A stretch of 64,000 nucleotides of DNA. Source: Actinocrinis sp035653575. Lineage in GTDB: Bacteria > Actinomycetota > Actinomycetes > Streptomycetales > Catenulisporaceae. Shown piece after piece: positions 51,877 through 59,997 of this stretch. The stretch's first letter is position 1, and every line of letters starts with the position of its first letter. The stretch spans positions 27,958-91,957 of the forward strand of contig NZ_DASRBQ010000016.1 of assembly GCF_035653575.1 (NCBI RefSeq), given 5' to 3'. A program made the translations under genes and the position numbers. The notes under the pieces are model-generated. The model saw nothing but the letters and a program-made list of their open reading frames with translations, was not told the origin of the DNA and made no database searches.

Positions 51877-53727
51877 TCACCACGGCCGCCCGTGCGGACG
51901 CGTGCCGCGCTGCGAGCGCCGCTCCAGTTCGCTGCCGAGCGTGGTGGCGGCGAAGATCAGCGCCAGGTGCGTGAACGCCTGCGGGAAGTTGCCCAGCTGC
52001 TCGCCGGTGGGGCCGATCTCCTCGCCGAACAGGCCGACGTGGTTCGCGTACGTCAGCATCTTGTCAAAGGCGTAGCGGGCCTTGTCCAGCTGTCCGGCGC
52101 GTGCGAGCGCGTCGACGTACAGGAAGCTGCACAGGTTGAAGGTGCCCTCGCTGCCACGCAAGCCGTCCGGCGCCGCCGACGGGTCGTAGCGGTAGACCAG
52201 CGAGTCCGTCACGAGGTCCTGCTCGATCGCGGTGAGCGTCGACAGCCACGCCGGGTCCTTGGGCGAGATGAAGCCCACGATCGGCATTATCAACAGCGAG
52301 GCGTCCAGCACGTCCCCGCCGTAGTGCTGCACGAACGCGCCGCGCCGCTGGGACCAGCCGCGCTCTATCACCTGCGTCAGGATCGCGTCGCGGGTGGCGG
52401 TCCAGCCCTCGAGGTCCGCGGGCCGCGCGTACTCCCGTGCCAGCCGCACGCCCCGGTCGAAGGCCACCCAGCACATCAGCCTGCTGAAGGTGAAGTCGCG
52501 CCGCCCGCCGCGGGTCTCCCAGATGCCCTCGTCCGGCCGGTCCCAGGTGGTCTTGAGCCAGTCGAGCATCCCGGAGAGCGTCTGCCAGCCCTGGTAGCCG
52601 GAGACCTCGGCCAGCTCGCGCGACTGGGTCAGCGCCCAGACCGCCTCGCCGTAGATGTCCAGCTGCAGCTGGTCCGCGGCCGCGTTGCCGATGCGCACCG
52701 GGCCGGACTTCTCGTAGCCCTCCAGGTGCGGAAGCTCCTCCTCGACCAGGTAGGGGTCGCCGTCCACGCGGTACATGATCTGCAGCGGCTCGCCGCACGC
52801 GTGCCGGGTGTCACGCAGCCGCTCGGTCACCCAGCGGCGGAACGCGTCTGCCTCCTCGACGAATCCGAGCTCTGCGAGCGCCCGGGCCGCGAGCGCGCCG
52901 TCCCGGATCCAGGTGTAGCGGTAGTCCCAGTTGCGCTCCCCGCCGATCTGCTCCGGCAGCCCGAAGGTCGCCGAGGCGATCATCCCGCCGGTCGGTGCGT
53001 ATGTCAGCATCTTGAGCGTGATCGCGGAGCGGTGCACCATCGTCTGCCAGCGGCCCCGGAACGCCGAGCCGCGCAGCCAGGAGTGCCAGAACCGGGTGGT
53101 GGCCTCGTGCTCCTCCTCCAGCTGCGCGAGCGTGATCGGCCGGGCCGGCTCCTCGATCCCGGTGGTGAGCACCAGCGCCGCGGTCTCGCCGAGCCGCAGC
53201 GTCACGCTGCCGACGATGTCGTCGCCCTCGCGGTGGAACGGGAAGGTGGTCTGCACCTGCAGGTCGAGATCGGGCCCGCGGAAGACCGCCGCGCTGTCGC
53301 TCACCAGGGTCAGCTCGTGCCCCGCGCGGCCGTAGTCGAACCGGGGCCGGCATTCGAGCACGAACTTGACCGTGCCGCGCACCACCCGCAGGATCCGCAC
53401 CACCCGCCGCCGGCCGCTGGCCCGCTCCGGCCGCTCCAGCGGCATGAAGTCGACCACCTCGCCGACGCCGTGGTGGGAGAGGAACCGGGTGATCAGGATC
53501 GCGGTGTCGGGCAGGTAGAGCTGCCGGGAGTTGCACTGCACGTCCGCGTCGTCGGCCGCGAGCCGCAGGTAGCCGCCGTGGTCGTGGTCGAGCAGCGACG
53601 CGAACACCGAGGGCGAGTCGAAGCGCGGCGCGCAGAAGAAGTCGAGCACTCCGTCCGAGGAGACCAGGGCACAGGTCTGCAGATCGCCGATCATGCCGTG
53701 CTCGGCGATGGGGGGATAGCGGCGCAT
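51877..53727 (-). CDS. GH15 family trehalase/glucoamylase-like enzyme
   Basis: A 616-residue cytoplasmic protein without a signal peptide. It has the N-terminal beta-sandwich (MRRYPPIAEHGMIGDLQTCA; GVLDFFCAPRFDSPSVFA) and (alpha/alpha)6 barrel of actinobacterial GH15 enzymes. Motifs: GGERNWDYRYTWIRDGA, QLDIYGEAVWAL (catalytic Glu region) and GSEGTFNLCSFLYVDALARA (second catalytic Glu region). Mycobacterial relatives are trehalases, so hydrolysis of trehalose or alpha-glucosides is likely. ATG at 53727 has AAAGG about 9 nt upstream. A 685-bp gene-free, hairpin-rich region precedes it, so a long 5' leader is possible. Confidence 0.9.
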   Translation of the reverse strand: MRRYPPIAEHGMIGDLQTCALVSSDGVLDFFCAPRFDSPSVFASLLDHDHGGYLRLAADDADVQCNSRQLYLPDTAILITRFLSHHGVGEVVDFMPLERPERASGRRRVVRILRVVRGTVKFVLECRPRFDYGRAGHELTLVSDSAAVFRGPDLDLQVQTTFPFHREGDDIVGSVTLRLGETAALVLTTGIEEPARPITLAQLEEEHEATTRFWHSWLRGSAFRGRWQTMVHRSAITLKMLTYAPTGGMIASATFGLPEQIGGERNWDYRYTWIRDGALAARALAELGFVEEADAFRRWVTERLRDTRHACGEPLQIMYRVDGDPYLVEEELPHLEGYEKSGPVRIGNAAADQLQLDIYGEAVWALTQSRELAEVSGYQGWQTLSGMLDWLKTTWDRPDEGIWETRGGRRDFTFSRLMCWVAFDRGVRLAREYARPADLEGWTATRDAILTQVIERGWSQRRGAFVQHYGGDVLDASLLIMPIVGFISPKDPAWLSTLTAIEQDLVTDSLVYRYDPSAAPDGLRGSEGTFNLCSFLYVDALARAGQLDKARYAFDKMLTYANHVGLFGEEIGPTGEQLGNFPQAFTHLALIFAATTLGSELERRSQRGTRPHGRPW

Positions 53728-54086
53728 CGAGATCGGCCTTTCGACTGGTCGGTCCGGAGCTTCAGCACCCTCCTGGGTCGCTCCAGGGTGCGGGTACCGG
53801 CGCGGGCGCGCGGTCAGGGCGCGCCCGGCAGTCACCCGGTTGGGGCACGGAAACGACCCGGAAACAGTGCGGAAACCACAAGAGCAACCGAGGCCCGCGA
53901 CCACTCAACCGCCACGGGATAAAGGGCCGCTCAAGCCGCGCCGTCGCGGGCATCGAGTCCGCGTCGGGCGGAAGCACGCTCACAGCCGCGTCGCGACGGG
54001 GAGGCCAGAGGCGTGGAGTCCGGGGTGTAGCGGCGAGGGGAGGCGGGAACGCCAGAGGGAGCGTGCGAAGCCGGACGCAAAGAAAG

Positions 54087-54122
54087 GGCGGCTTCGCGCC
54101 ACGGGGGAAGCGCGAAGCCGCC
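54087..54122. terminator. Perfect 12-bp hairpin
   Basis: The arms GGCGGCTTCGCG (54087-54098) and CGCGAAGCCGCC (54111-54122) enclose a loop CCACGGGGGAAG. It could terminate the HAD transcript or belong to a structured RNA. Confidence 0.55.
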
Positions 54123-54156
54123 GGGACGCAGTTGATCAGACCGCGTCGGGAGGTCC

Positions 54157-54178
54157 GCCCGCCACGGGGGGAGCGGGC
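54157..54178. terminator. Second hairpin with similar G-rich loop
   Basis: The arms GCCCGC (54157-54162) and GCGGGC (54173-54178) enclose CACGGGGGGA. The loop closely resembles that of the hairpin 35 bp away. Confidence 0.45.
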
Positions 54179-54186
54179 AGTGCCTC

Positions 54187-54202
54187 AATGTTGAACATTC
54201 TA
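54187..54202 (-). promoter_or_regulatory. Palindrome overlapping a - strand -10-like box
   Basis: AATGTT-G-AACATT (54187-54199) is a perfect 13-bp palindrome. TAGAAT (54197-54202 on the - strand) matches the TAGRRT-type -10 box and would drive transcription toward the GH15 gene. The -35 element is poor. Confidence 0.45.
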
Positions 54203-54412
54203 ACGCGTGTCGAAGCTAGACGAAAGTGCGCCCTCAACGCTCCGGTCAAGTGCGCCTCATGCGCTGCTGAATTCCCAGCTGAGCGCGTTTTCTGGCCGAC
54301 GCCGCGTCGGTATGTCGGCCCGGGTGGGCCCGTGCGTCCCGCCGTTCGGGACACGTCCGGGAGAGGGATTCGGCAGAGGGACCCGGCCGCGGCGGAGCCC
54401 CTCGACGGCCCG

Positions 54413-55141
54413 TCAGCCGAGCAGTCGCAGAACGCTGTCCAGGCCGCGGTCCCCGGTCCGTGGCTCCGCGGGCAGGATCAGGGCACGAAGCCCGCAGGCG
54501 ACGGCGCCGCCGTCCTGCGCCGGGTTGTCGCCGACCATCAGGGTGCGCCGCGGGTCGGCGCCGAGGTCCGCGCAGGCCTTGAGGAAGAGCCGCGGGTCCG
54601 GCTTCTCGCAGTTCAACTGGTACGACAGCGCGTACGCCCCGACCGCGTCGCCGACCCCCGCCGCCTCCAGATCGCGCCGCACGTCCCACACGATGTTGCT
54701 GACCACGCCCACCGGTATGCCCCGGCGCTCCAGCGCGCGCAGCACCGGCACCGTGTCCGTGTAGGGGAACCAGTTCTCCTGCGCCAGCACGGCTTCGTAC
54801 GCCAGATCGACGATTCCGGCCAGTTGCGGCACCTCGCCGAACCAGATCCGCGTCGCTTCCCGGTGCCGCTCCACGTCCAGGTCCCGGCCCACCTGCGCGG
54901 CCTGCACGTGCGGCAGCTGCCCGGCGGCGCGCACCTCACGCGCCAGCGACTCGATGTCGAGGTCTGCGACGTCGCGCCCGGCGGCCTGCCACACCCGGAG
55001 TAAGAACACGTCCGTCGGCACCATGCGGAACAGCGTGTTGGCGAAGTCGAACAGGACGGCCTCGATCGGCGGGACGGGGGCGTCCAGCTCGTGGTCCGGG
55101 GTCTCGACGGCGGAAGGCAGGCTGTAGAGGTGCGTGTACAT
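54413..55141 (-). CDS. HAD-superfamily hydrolase-like protein
   Basis: A 242-residue cytoplasmic protein with HAD core and helical cap. Motif I is VLFDFANTLF: nucleophile Asp32 is present, but position 34, the acid/base Asp in phosphatases, is Ala. Motif II is GVVSNI, and motif III/IV is CEKPDPRLF with TLMVGDNPAQDG. Loss of the second Asp fits haloacid dehalogenase-like members or a non-phosphatase role; the substrate is unknown. The N-terminal 25 residues are a flexible leader. The ATG at 55141 has only a weak ribosome site. It is divergent from the rhomboid-like gene across 142 bp. Confidence 0.85.
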   Translation of the reverse strand: MYTHLYSLPSAVETPDHELDAPVPPIEAVLFDFANTLFRMVPTDVFLLRVWQAAGRDVADLDIESLAREVRAAGQLPHVQAAQVGRDLDVERHREATRIWFGEVPQLAGIVDLAYEAVLAQENWFPYTDTVPVLRALERRGIPVGVVSNIVWDVRRDLEAAGVGDAVGAYALSYQLNCEKPDPRLFLKACADLGADPRRTLMVGDNPAQDGGAVACGLRALILPAEPRTGDRGLDSVLRLLG

Positions 55142-55283
55142 GGCGCCAAGTCTCGCTTATCGCGCCGCGCTGTGGATCTCCGGCGGTCACGGTTCGCCGG
55201 CGACTGGCGTTTCCGGGTGGCTATACACGTTCGGGCGGTGGGGAGGTCGGGCGCCGGGCCCGAGCCCCCGTCATGATGGATGC

Positions 55284-55970
55284 ATGTCCCATCCGGCAGC
55301 GCGGTACCTGCGAACCGCGACTGAGGATGTCCTGGCGTATGTGCGCAGCGCTCCGGGAACCTATGCCTGGCTCGTCATCCTGCTGATCAATACGATCATC
55401 ATGGATCACTTCAGCCCGCGGTTCCGCTACCACTTCGTGCTGCACCACTCCACCAATCTGCGCGAGCTCTCCCACGATCCGATCCGCGTTCTGATCAGCA
55501 GTGCGCTCTGGCTCGACGGCGGCCACTGGTGGCCCTACCTGATCCTCTACAGCCTCTTCCACGCTCCGGCCGAACGCTGGCTCGGCTCGTGGCGCTGGCT
55601 GCTCGTCGTGGTCATCTCACACGTCGGCGCCACCTACCTGAGCCAGAGCGTGGTCTACTACAACATCAGCCACGGCACCGCGCCCGCGTCGGACGCCTTC
55701 GTCGCGGACATCGGCGTGAGCTATGCGCTGGCCGGAGTGGAAGGCGTGCTGACCTATCTCATCACCGCGCCATGGCGATACTTCTACGTGGCAGGTCTGG
55801 TCATCTACTACGGCGTTGCAATGCTGGGGGATTGGGACTTCACCGACCTCGGGCACTTCACCGCGCTGCTGCTCGGTCTCGCCTGCTACCCGCTCACCCG
55901 CGACCGCGCCGGCTCCTGGGACCCGGTGCTCAGCCTGCGTTCGGTGTGGACGCGGGTTCGCTCAGAGTGA
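55284..55970 (+). CDS. Rhomboid-like membrane protein
   Basis: A 228-residue integral membrane protein with about six TM helices. A possible intramembrane Ser/His dyad is Ser146 in ADIGVSYALAG and His191 in DLGHFTALLLGL, matching the GxS and GH positions of rhomboid proteases, though the usual GASG sequence is altered. Protease activity is therefore possible but unproven. ATG at 55284 gives MSHPAARYLR and has no good ribosome site. The 3' end overlaps the convergent MFS gene by 41 bp (55930-55970), so transcripts of the two would be complementary at their ends. Confidence 0.8.
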   Translation: MSHPAARYLRTATEDVLAYVRSAPGTYAWLVILLINTIIMDHFSPRFRYHFVLHHSTNLRELSHDPIRVLISSALWLDGGHWWPYLILYSLFHAPAERWLGSWRWLLVVVISHVGATYLSQSVVYYNISHGTAPASDAFVADIGVSYALAGVEGVLTYLITAPWRYFYVAGLVIYYGVAMLGDWDFTDLGHFTALLLGLACYPLTRDRAGSWDPVLSLRSVWTRVRSE

Positions 55971-57210
55971 AGCCGCCGCCGTCTTCCTCGCCCGTGCCGC
56001 GGGCCTGCGCGCGCAGCGCGGCGAAGTGCTCCGCCGTGCGCCGCTCCCCGAAGCCGAACGCGAACGCCGCGATCGCGCCCGCCGCGACCAGCGGCACCAC
56101 CAGCCCGGCCCGGTGCGGCACGCCCGCGCCCCACAACCCGGTCACCAGCGCCGAGCCGAACAGGAAGCCGACGTAGTTGAAGATGTTGAGCCGCGCCACC
56201 GCGACCCCGGTCTCGGCCGGGTCGAGCCGGCCGGCGGCGGAGAAGCACAGCGGGGCCATCACCGAGATGCCCAGCCCGACGACGCCGAAGCCGAGCAGCG
56301 CCACCAGCGGGCCCGGGGCCGCGACCGCGATCACGAAGCCGGCCGCCGCGATCGCCGCGCCGGCCCGCCCGACCGGGACCCCGCCGAAGCGCTCGGTGAG
56401 CCGGTCTCCCGCGAAGCGGCCGGCCATGAACGGCACCGCGTAGGCGAAGTAGACGATGGTGATCTGCCAGCCGTGCCCGTGCAGGCCGTCCTGGATGTAG
56501 AGGCCGCCGGCGCTGGAGACGGTCGAGTCCGCGAAGTAGGCCAGGGCCATCACCGCGCACACGGCCAGCATCGGCCGCCACGCGATCGCCGGCGGCTTGC
56601 CGGTCCGCGCGTCCACGGCGATCGTCTCGTCCTTCACGCCGGCCAGCAGGAACTTGCCGACCGCGAGCAGCAGCACGGCCAGCGGCGAGCTCGCCGCGGC
56701 GTAGAAGACCAGCAGCGAGGTGTGCGTGTTCGTGGCCAGGGTGGCCGAGACCGAGCCGATCGCCGCGCCGAAGGCCCACACCCCGTGGAAGGAGAGGATG
56801 ATCGAGCGCCCGTAACGCCGCTGCAGCGCGACCGCCTGCATGTTCGTCGTCGCGTCCACCGCGCCGATCGCGGCGCCGACCAGCAGCAGGAACGGCATCG
56901 CCGCGCCGAGCGCGTGCGCCGAGCCGACCCCGGTGATCGCGGCCAGTACCAGCAGCTGCGAGACGCGCAGCACGATCCGCGAGCCGAACCGGCCCACCAG
57001 CGCCCCGGCCACCAGCGAGCCGAGCGCCGCGACCACCAGGACCGCCGCCATGACCGCGGCCACCGTCGAGTCGCCGATGTGCAGCTGCTTCTCCAGCGTC
57101 GGGATCTCGCTGGTGAGCGCGATCAGCGAGAAGCCCTGCGCGCCGAACGCGACGAACAGCGCGCCGCGCGACCGCCGCAGGGTCGCGTCCGTACCGCCCA
57201 CACCGCTCAC
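55930..57210 (-). CDS. Major facilitator superfamily transporter
   Basis: Integral membrane transporter of 426 residues with 12 predicted TM helices. The MFS A-like motif is GRFGSRIVLR in the loop after TM2. Other family stretches are GVWAFGAAIGSV, PFMAGRFAGDRLTERFGG and GVAVARLNIFNYVGFLFGSAL. It resembles putative fucose/drug-type MFS carriers, but the substrate cannot be assigned. The cytoplasmic tail is Gly/Glu-rich. GTG at 57210 starts MSGVGGTDATLRRSRG with only a weak ribosome site. The divergent gene 237 bp away encodes a DUF4349 lipoprotein. Confidence 0.9.
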   Translation of the reverse strand: MSGVGGTDATLRRSRGALFVAFGAQGFSLIALTSEIPTLEKQLHIGDSTVAAVMAAVLVVAALGSLVAGALVGRFGSRIVLRVSQLLVLAAITGVGSAHALGAAMPFLLLVGAAIGAVDATTNMQAVALQRRYGRSIILSFHGVWAFGAAIGSVSATLATNTHTSLLVFYAAASSPLAVLLLAVGKFLLAGVKDETIAVDARTGKPPAIAWRPMLAVCAVMALAYFADSTVSSAGGLYIQDGLHGHGWQITIVYFAYAVPFMAGRFAGDRLTERFGGVPVGRAGAAIAAAGFVIAVAAPGPLVALLGFGVVGLGISVMAPLCFSAAGRLDPAETGVAVARLNIFNYVGFLFGSALVTGLWGAGVPHRAGLVVPLVAAGAIAAFAFGFGERRTAEHFAALRAQARGTGEEDGGGFTLSEPASTPNAG

Positions 57211-57446
57211 GATTCGCCGTCCTCCATGGAGGGGCAGCGTAAGAGCCGCGCCCGGCCCTTGGAAAGAGGCGCGGCGAAAAATGTGACCGCAGGTTCAGGT
57301 TTTTCTCGGCGCCGCCGTGCCCCGGCGCCGCCGAACCGATACCGAACGGTGATTCCGCCGCGGAACAGCCTCGGCCGCCGCCCCGTCCAAGAGGCGCTGA
57401 CGCGGCGTCGGGCCGCGTCACGACGGCAGAGGGCGGGGCACGAATC

Positions 57447-58556
57447 GTGGGACTCATGCGAGGTGGGAAGCGGCGGGCCGGCTCGGCGGCGGCGGTGCTC
57501 GCGCTGGTGATCGCCGGCCCGCTGGCGCTGACGGCGTGCAGCGGCGGTAACAGCGGGACGAGCGCGTCCTCCTCGGCGCGCGGACCGGCGGCCGGGCAGG
57601 CGCAGGCGCCCGAGTCGCTGAAACAGGACTCGGCCGGCGGCACGTCGTCCGGCTCGTCGTCGGGGAGCGGGAGCAGTGCCTCGGGGACGGGCACGGCGGT
57701 GAAGTTGCCGAGCCGGGATCTGGTCATCACCGTCGGGCTGCAGGTCAAGACCTCTGACGCGGCGGCGGCCGCGGCGAAGGCGCAAAGCATCGCGCAGGCC
57801 GCCGGCGGCTACGTGGCCAACGAGTCGATCGGCTCGGGGCAGCAGGTGGTGACGCCGGAGCCCGCGCAGTCCTCCGGCTCCGTGGACGGCGGCACGACGC
57901 CGGCGCCGGCCACGCTGCCGGACATCAACGACGCGTCCGACTCGACGCAGGCGGTGCTGGTCCTGCGGGTTCCGCCGCAGAGTGTGGACTCGGTCCTCAA
58001 CGCGCTCACCGGCAAGGGCACCGTCACCTACCAGAGCCGGACCGCGACCGACGTGACCGGCCAGGTGGCCGACGTGGCCAGCCGGGTGGCCTCCGCGCAG
58101 GCCGCCATCGCGGAACTGCGCGCCCTGATCGACAAGGCCGCCTCGATGAACGACCTGATCTCCCTGGAGCAGGCGCTCGCGCAGCGCGAATCCGACCTCG
58201 AAGGCCTGGAGGCCCAGCAGAAGGCGCTCGCCGACCAGGTGCAGTTCGCCACGATCACGGTCGGCTACTTCACGCAGGGCAAGCCGGCCGCGCCGCCGCC
58301 GGTCCGCACCGGCTTCATGCGGGGCCTGACGGTCGGCTGGCACGGCTTCCTCGCCGTCGTGCGGGGCCTGCTCGTCACGCTCGGGTGGCTCGTGCCGTAC
58401 GCGGTGGTCGTCGCGGTGCTGTGGTGGCCGGTGCGCCGCCTGGTGCGCTGGAGCAGGGGCCGGCGCAGCGGCGGGGCACGGCCGACCGGGACCGTGGCGC
58501 TCGCGCCGGCCGGGCCGCCGGCGGCTGAGGGTTCTGATTCGTCCGCGGACGACTGA
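57447..58556 (+). CDS. DUF4349 domain lipoprotein
   Basis: An exported, lipid-anchored protein of 369 residues. The signal peptide ends in lipobox LALTAC with Cys31. A Ser/Gly-rich linker (about 32-85) precedes the DUF4349 domain (about 86-280). That domain includes SRDLVITVGLQVKT, AGGYVANESI, a helical coiled-coil (EQALAQRESDLEGLEAQQ) and VQFATITVGYF. A C-terminal TM helix (about 310-330) and a basic tail follow, so the protein may be anchored at both ends. Family function is unknown. GTG at 57447 is used; an ATG three codons later is possible. A strong hairpin follows. Confidence 0.85.
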   Translation: MGLMRGGKRRAGSAAAVLALVIAGPLALTACSGGNSGTSASSSARGPAAGQAQAPESLKQDSAGGTSSGSSSGSGSSASGTGTAVKLPSRDLVITVGLQVKTSDAAAAAAKAQSIAQAAGGYVANESIGSGQQVVTPEPAQSSGSVDGGTTPAPATLPDINDASDSTQAVLVLRVPPQSVDSVLNALTGKGTVTYQSRTATDVTGQVADVASRVASAQAAIAELRALIDKAASMNDLISLEQALAQRESDLEGLEAQQKALADQVQFATITVGYFTQGKPAAPPPVRTGFMRGLTVGWHGFLAVVRGLLVTLGWLVPYAVVVAVLWWPVRRLVRWSRGRRSGGARPTGTVALAPAGPPAAEGSDSSADD

Positions 58557-58563
58557 ACCAGCG

Positions 58564-58606
58564 GCGCCGCGCCTGGCCGGATCTTCTTCCCGGCCGGGCG
58601 CGGCGC
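58564..58606. terminator. Bidirectional hairpin terminator between DUF4349 and PucR genes
   Basis: A 17-bp stem with one G-T wobble, GCGCCGCGCCTGGCCGG (58564-58580) with CCGGCCGGGCGCGGCGC (58590-58606), encloses a 9-nt loop. It lies 7 bp after the DUF4349 stop and 5 bp after the convergent PucR stop. Confidence 0.85.
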
Positions 58607-58611
58607 GCGGC

Positions 58612-59787
58612 TCACTGGTCCAAGCCGGGAAGCAGGGCCAGCGCCAGGTGCAGTTGCAGCCGGTCCTGGCCCGAGTCGAGGCTCAGGCCGCTGATCCGCT
58701 CGATCCGCTCCAGCCGGTGGTAGAGGGTCTGGCGGTGGATGCCGAGTGCCTGCGCGGTACGTTGGGCGCTGCCCGCCGAGTCCAGGTACGACTTGGCCGT
58801 GCGCACCAACTCCGGGCCGCCTTCCGCCAGGAGAGCCGCCACCCCGGAGGTGAGCACCGCGTCCCGCAACGCCGCGTCCGTGCCCGCGCCGAGCAGCCGG
58901 TGCACACCCAGCTCCGGCCACTCCAGCACCAGCGGCGCCGCCGCGTTCCGGCTCGCCGCGACGCGCGCCGCGATCCTGGCCTGCAGCCAGCTCTCGCGCG
59001 CCTGGACGAGGCCGGCGACCGCGCCGCCGATGCCTGCCGCCGGCGTCGGCACCGACGCCCCGGCGATCGACGCGGTCAGCGCGGCGAAGGCCGAGCGGGT
59101 GATGCCGCGCGCGGCGGCCAGGTCGCCGGGCGCGGAGAGCGGAACGATGAACGTCGACGCGTGCTCGCCGGAGCCGACCAGGATCGTGCGCGGCAGCCGC
59201 CAGGCGTTCACGAACACCGGGTCGCCCTTGCCCGCCGAGCGCACCGCGACCGCGGCCACCGGCGTCCCCGGCGGCATCGGCCACGACTCGGCGATCTCCT
59301 CGGCCGCCCGCGCCCGCGTCTCAGGGTATGTGGACAGCAGGTCGCCGACCTTCCAGCCCAGGTCCTCGCGCAGCCGCGAGCGCCGCGCCATCTCGCCCCC
59401 GGCCCGCGCGGCGGCCGCGACGAGCTCCGGCAGCGGCATCGGGTGACCGTTGCCCGCCCCGGTCTCCGGATCCTCCAGCAGCCACAAGTACCCGTAGGTG
59501 ACGGATTGCCAGCGCACCGGGATGCACAGCCGGCCGAGCAGCCCGCGCTCCGGGTCCGGCGGGATGCGGACCGGCCCTGGCGCGTGCGCGATGCCGAAGG
59601 ATTCGAAGTACCTGCGCACCTCCGCCGTCGCGCGCCGGTGCATGATCGAGTCCTGGCGCACCGTGTCGCCGGGCCGCTGATGCGCGCTCACCGCGACCAG
59701 GTTGAACTCGCGGTCCTCCAGCGTCACCGGGGCGCCCGAGATCAGGGCCGCGCCGTCGACGAGGTCCTGCAGGTCCGGCCCGATCAC
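58612..59787 (-). CDS. PucR-family transcriptional regulator of proline catabolism (probable)
   Basis: A 391-residue regulator. The N-terminal two thirds are a GAF-like/GGDEF-like sensory region (MIGPDLQDLVDGAALISGAP). The C-terminal PucR HTH (about 325-391) reads AQRTAQALGIHRQTLYHRLE. It is divergent from the proline dehydrogenase/P5C dehydrogenase operon. In streptomycetes such a PucR protein activates proline-utilisation genes, so the same role is likely here (family knowledge plus position). The GTG start has GAGGTG 4 nt upstream. Two copies of ATCTCGTC lie directly upstream of it and a third inside the divergent region. Confidence 0.88.
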   Translation of the reverse strand: MIGPDLQDLVDGAALISGAPVTLEDREFNLVAVSAHQRPGDTVRQDSIMHRRATAEVRRYFESFGIAHAPGPVRIPPDPERGLLGRLCIPVRWQSVTYGYLWLLEDPETGAGNGHPMPLPELVAAAARAGGEMARRSRLREDLGWKVGDLLSTYPETRARAAEEIAESWPMPPGTPVAAVAVRSAGKGDPVFVNAWRLPRTILVGSGEHASTFIVPLSAPGDLAAARGITRSAFAALTASIAGASVPTPAAGIGGAVAGLVQARESWLQARIAARVAASRNAAAPLVLEWPELGVHRLLGAGTDAALRDAVLTSGVAALLAEGGPELVRTAKSYLDSAGSAQRTAQALGIHRQTLYHRLERIERISGLSLDSGQDRLQLHLALALLPGLDQ

Positions 59788-59798
59788 GGGTCACCTCT

Positions 59799-59919
59799 AT
59801 CTCGTCATATCTCGTCAGCGCCGAGCGGTGGTTGCTGAGCGGTTGTCCGATGTGCCTGGTGTTGCCTCATACAAGTGTATGAGAAATTCATGCCTTCGCC
59901 TCGACATGGGTATCTCGTC
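59799..59919. promoter_or_regulatory. Control region of the proline operon
   Basis: CTCATAC-AAGT-GTATGAG (59866-59883) is a perfect 7-4-7 inverted repeat in the middle of the PucR/proline dehydrogenase divergent gap. ATCTCGTC occurs three times (59799-59806, 59809-59816, 59912-59919). Both are candidates for PucR binding. Confidence 0.6.
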
Positions 59920-59997
59920 GGGTCGGCCCGGCCTTCGTACCGTGGGCCTGTAGTCCGCAGCCGAACCGTCCTGATCCCCGTCCGCAGGAGGCAAGCA

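Larger units (their letters stand above)
53728..54412. other. 685-bp gene-free region with paired hairpins
   Basis: No reading frame here resembles a protein. It holds two GC-rich hairpins (54087-54122, 54157-54178) with similar G-rich loops, three copies of GCCACGGG (53911-53918, 54098-54105, 54161-54168), a 13-bp palindrome and a - strand -10-like box (54187-54202). It separates the HAD gene from the GH15 gene, both on the - strand, and may be a structured 5' leader, a small RNA locus or tandem terminators. Confidence 0.7.

Noticed and set aside
53840..55003. Open frame spanning the 685-bp gap and the HAD gene on the + strand
   Set aside because: Low-complexity Arg-rich product with no ribosome site; more than half is antisense to the HAD gene.
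57277..57306. GAAAAA...TTTTTC inverted repeat in the MFS/DUF4349 divergent gap
   Set aside because: Only 6-bp arms with an 18-bp spacer; too weak to claim as an operator or terminator.
59875..59997. Upstream extension of proline dehydrogenase
   Set aside because: It crosses the operator palindrome, and AGGAGG precedes GTG at 59998 at ideal spacing.
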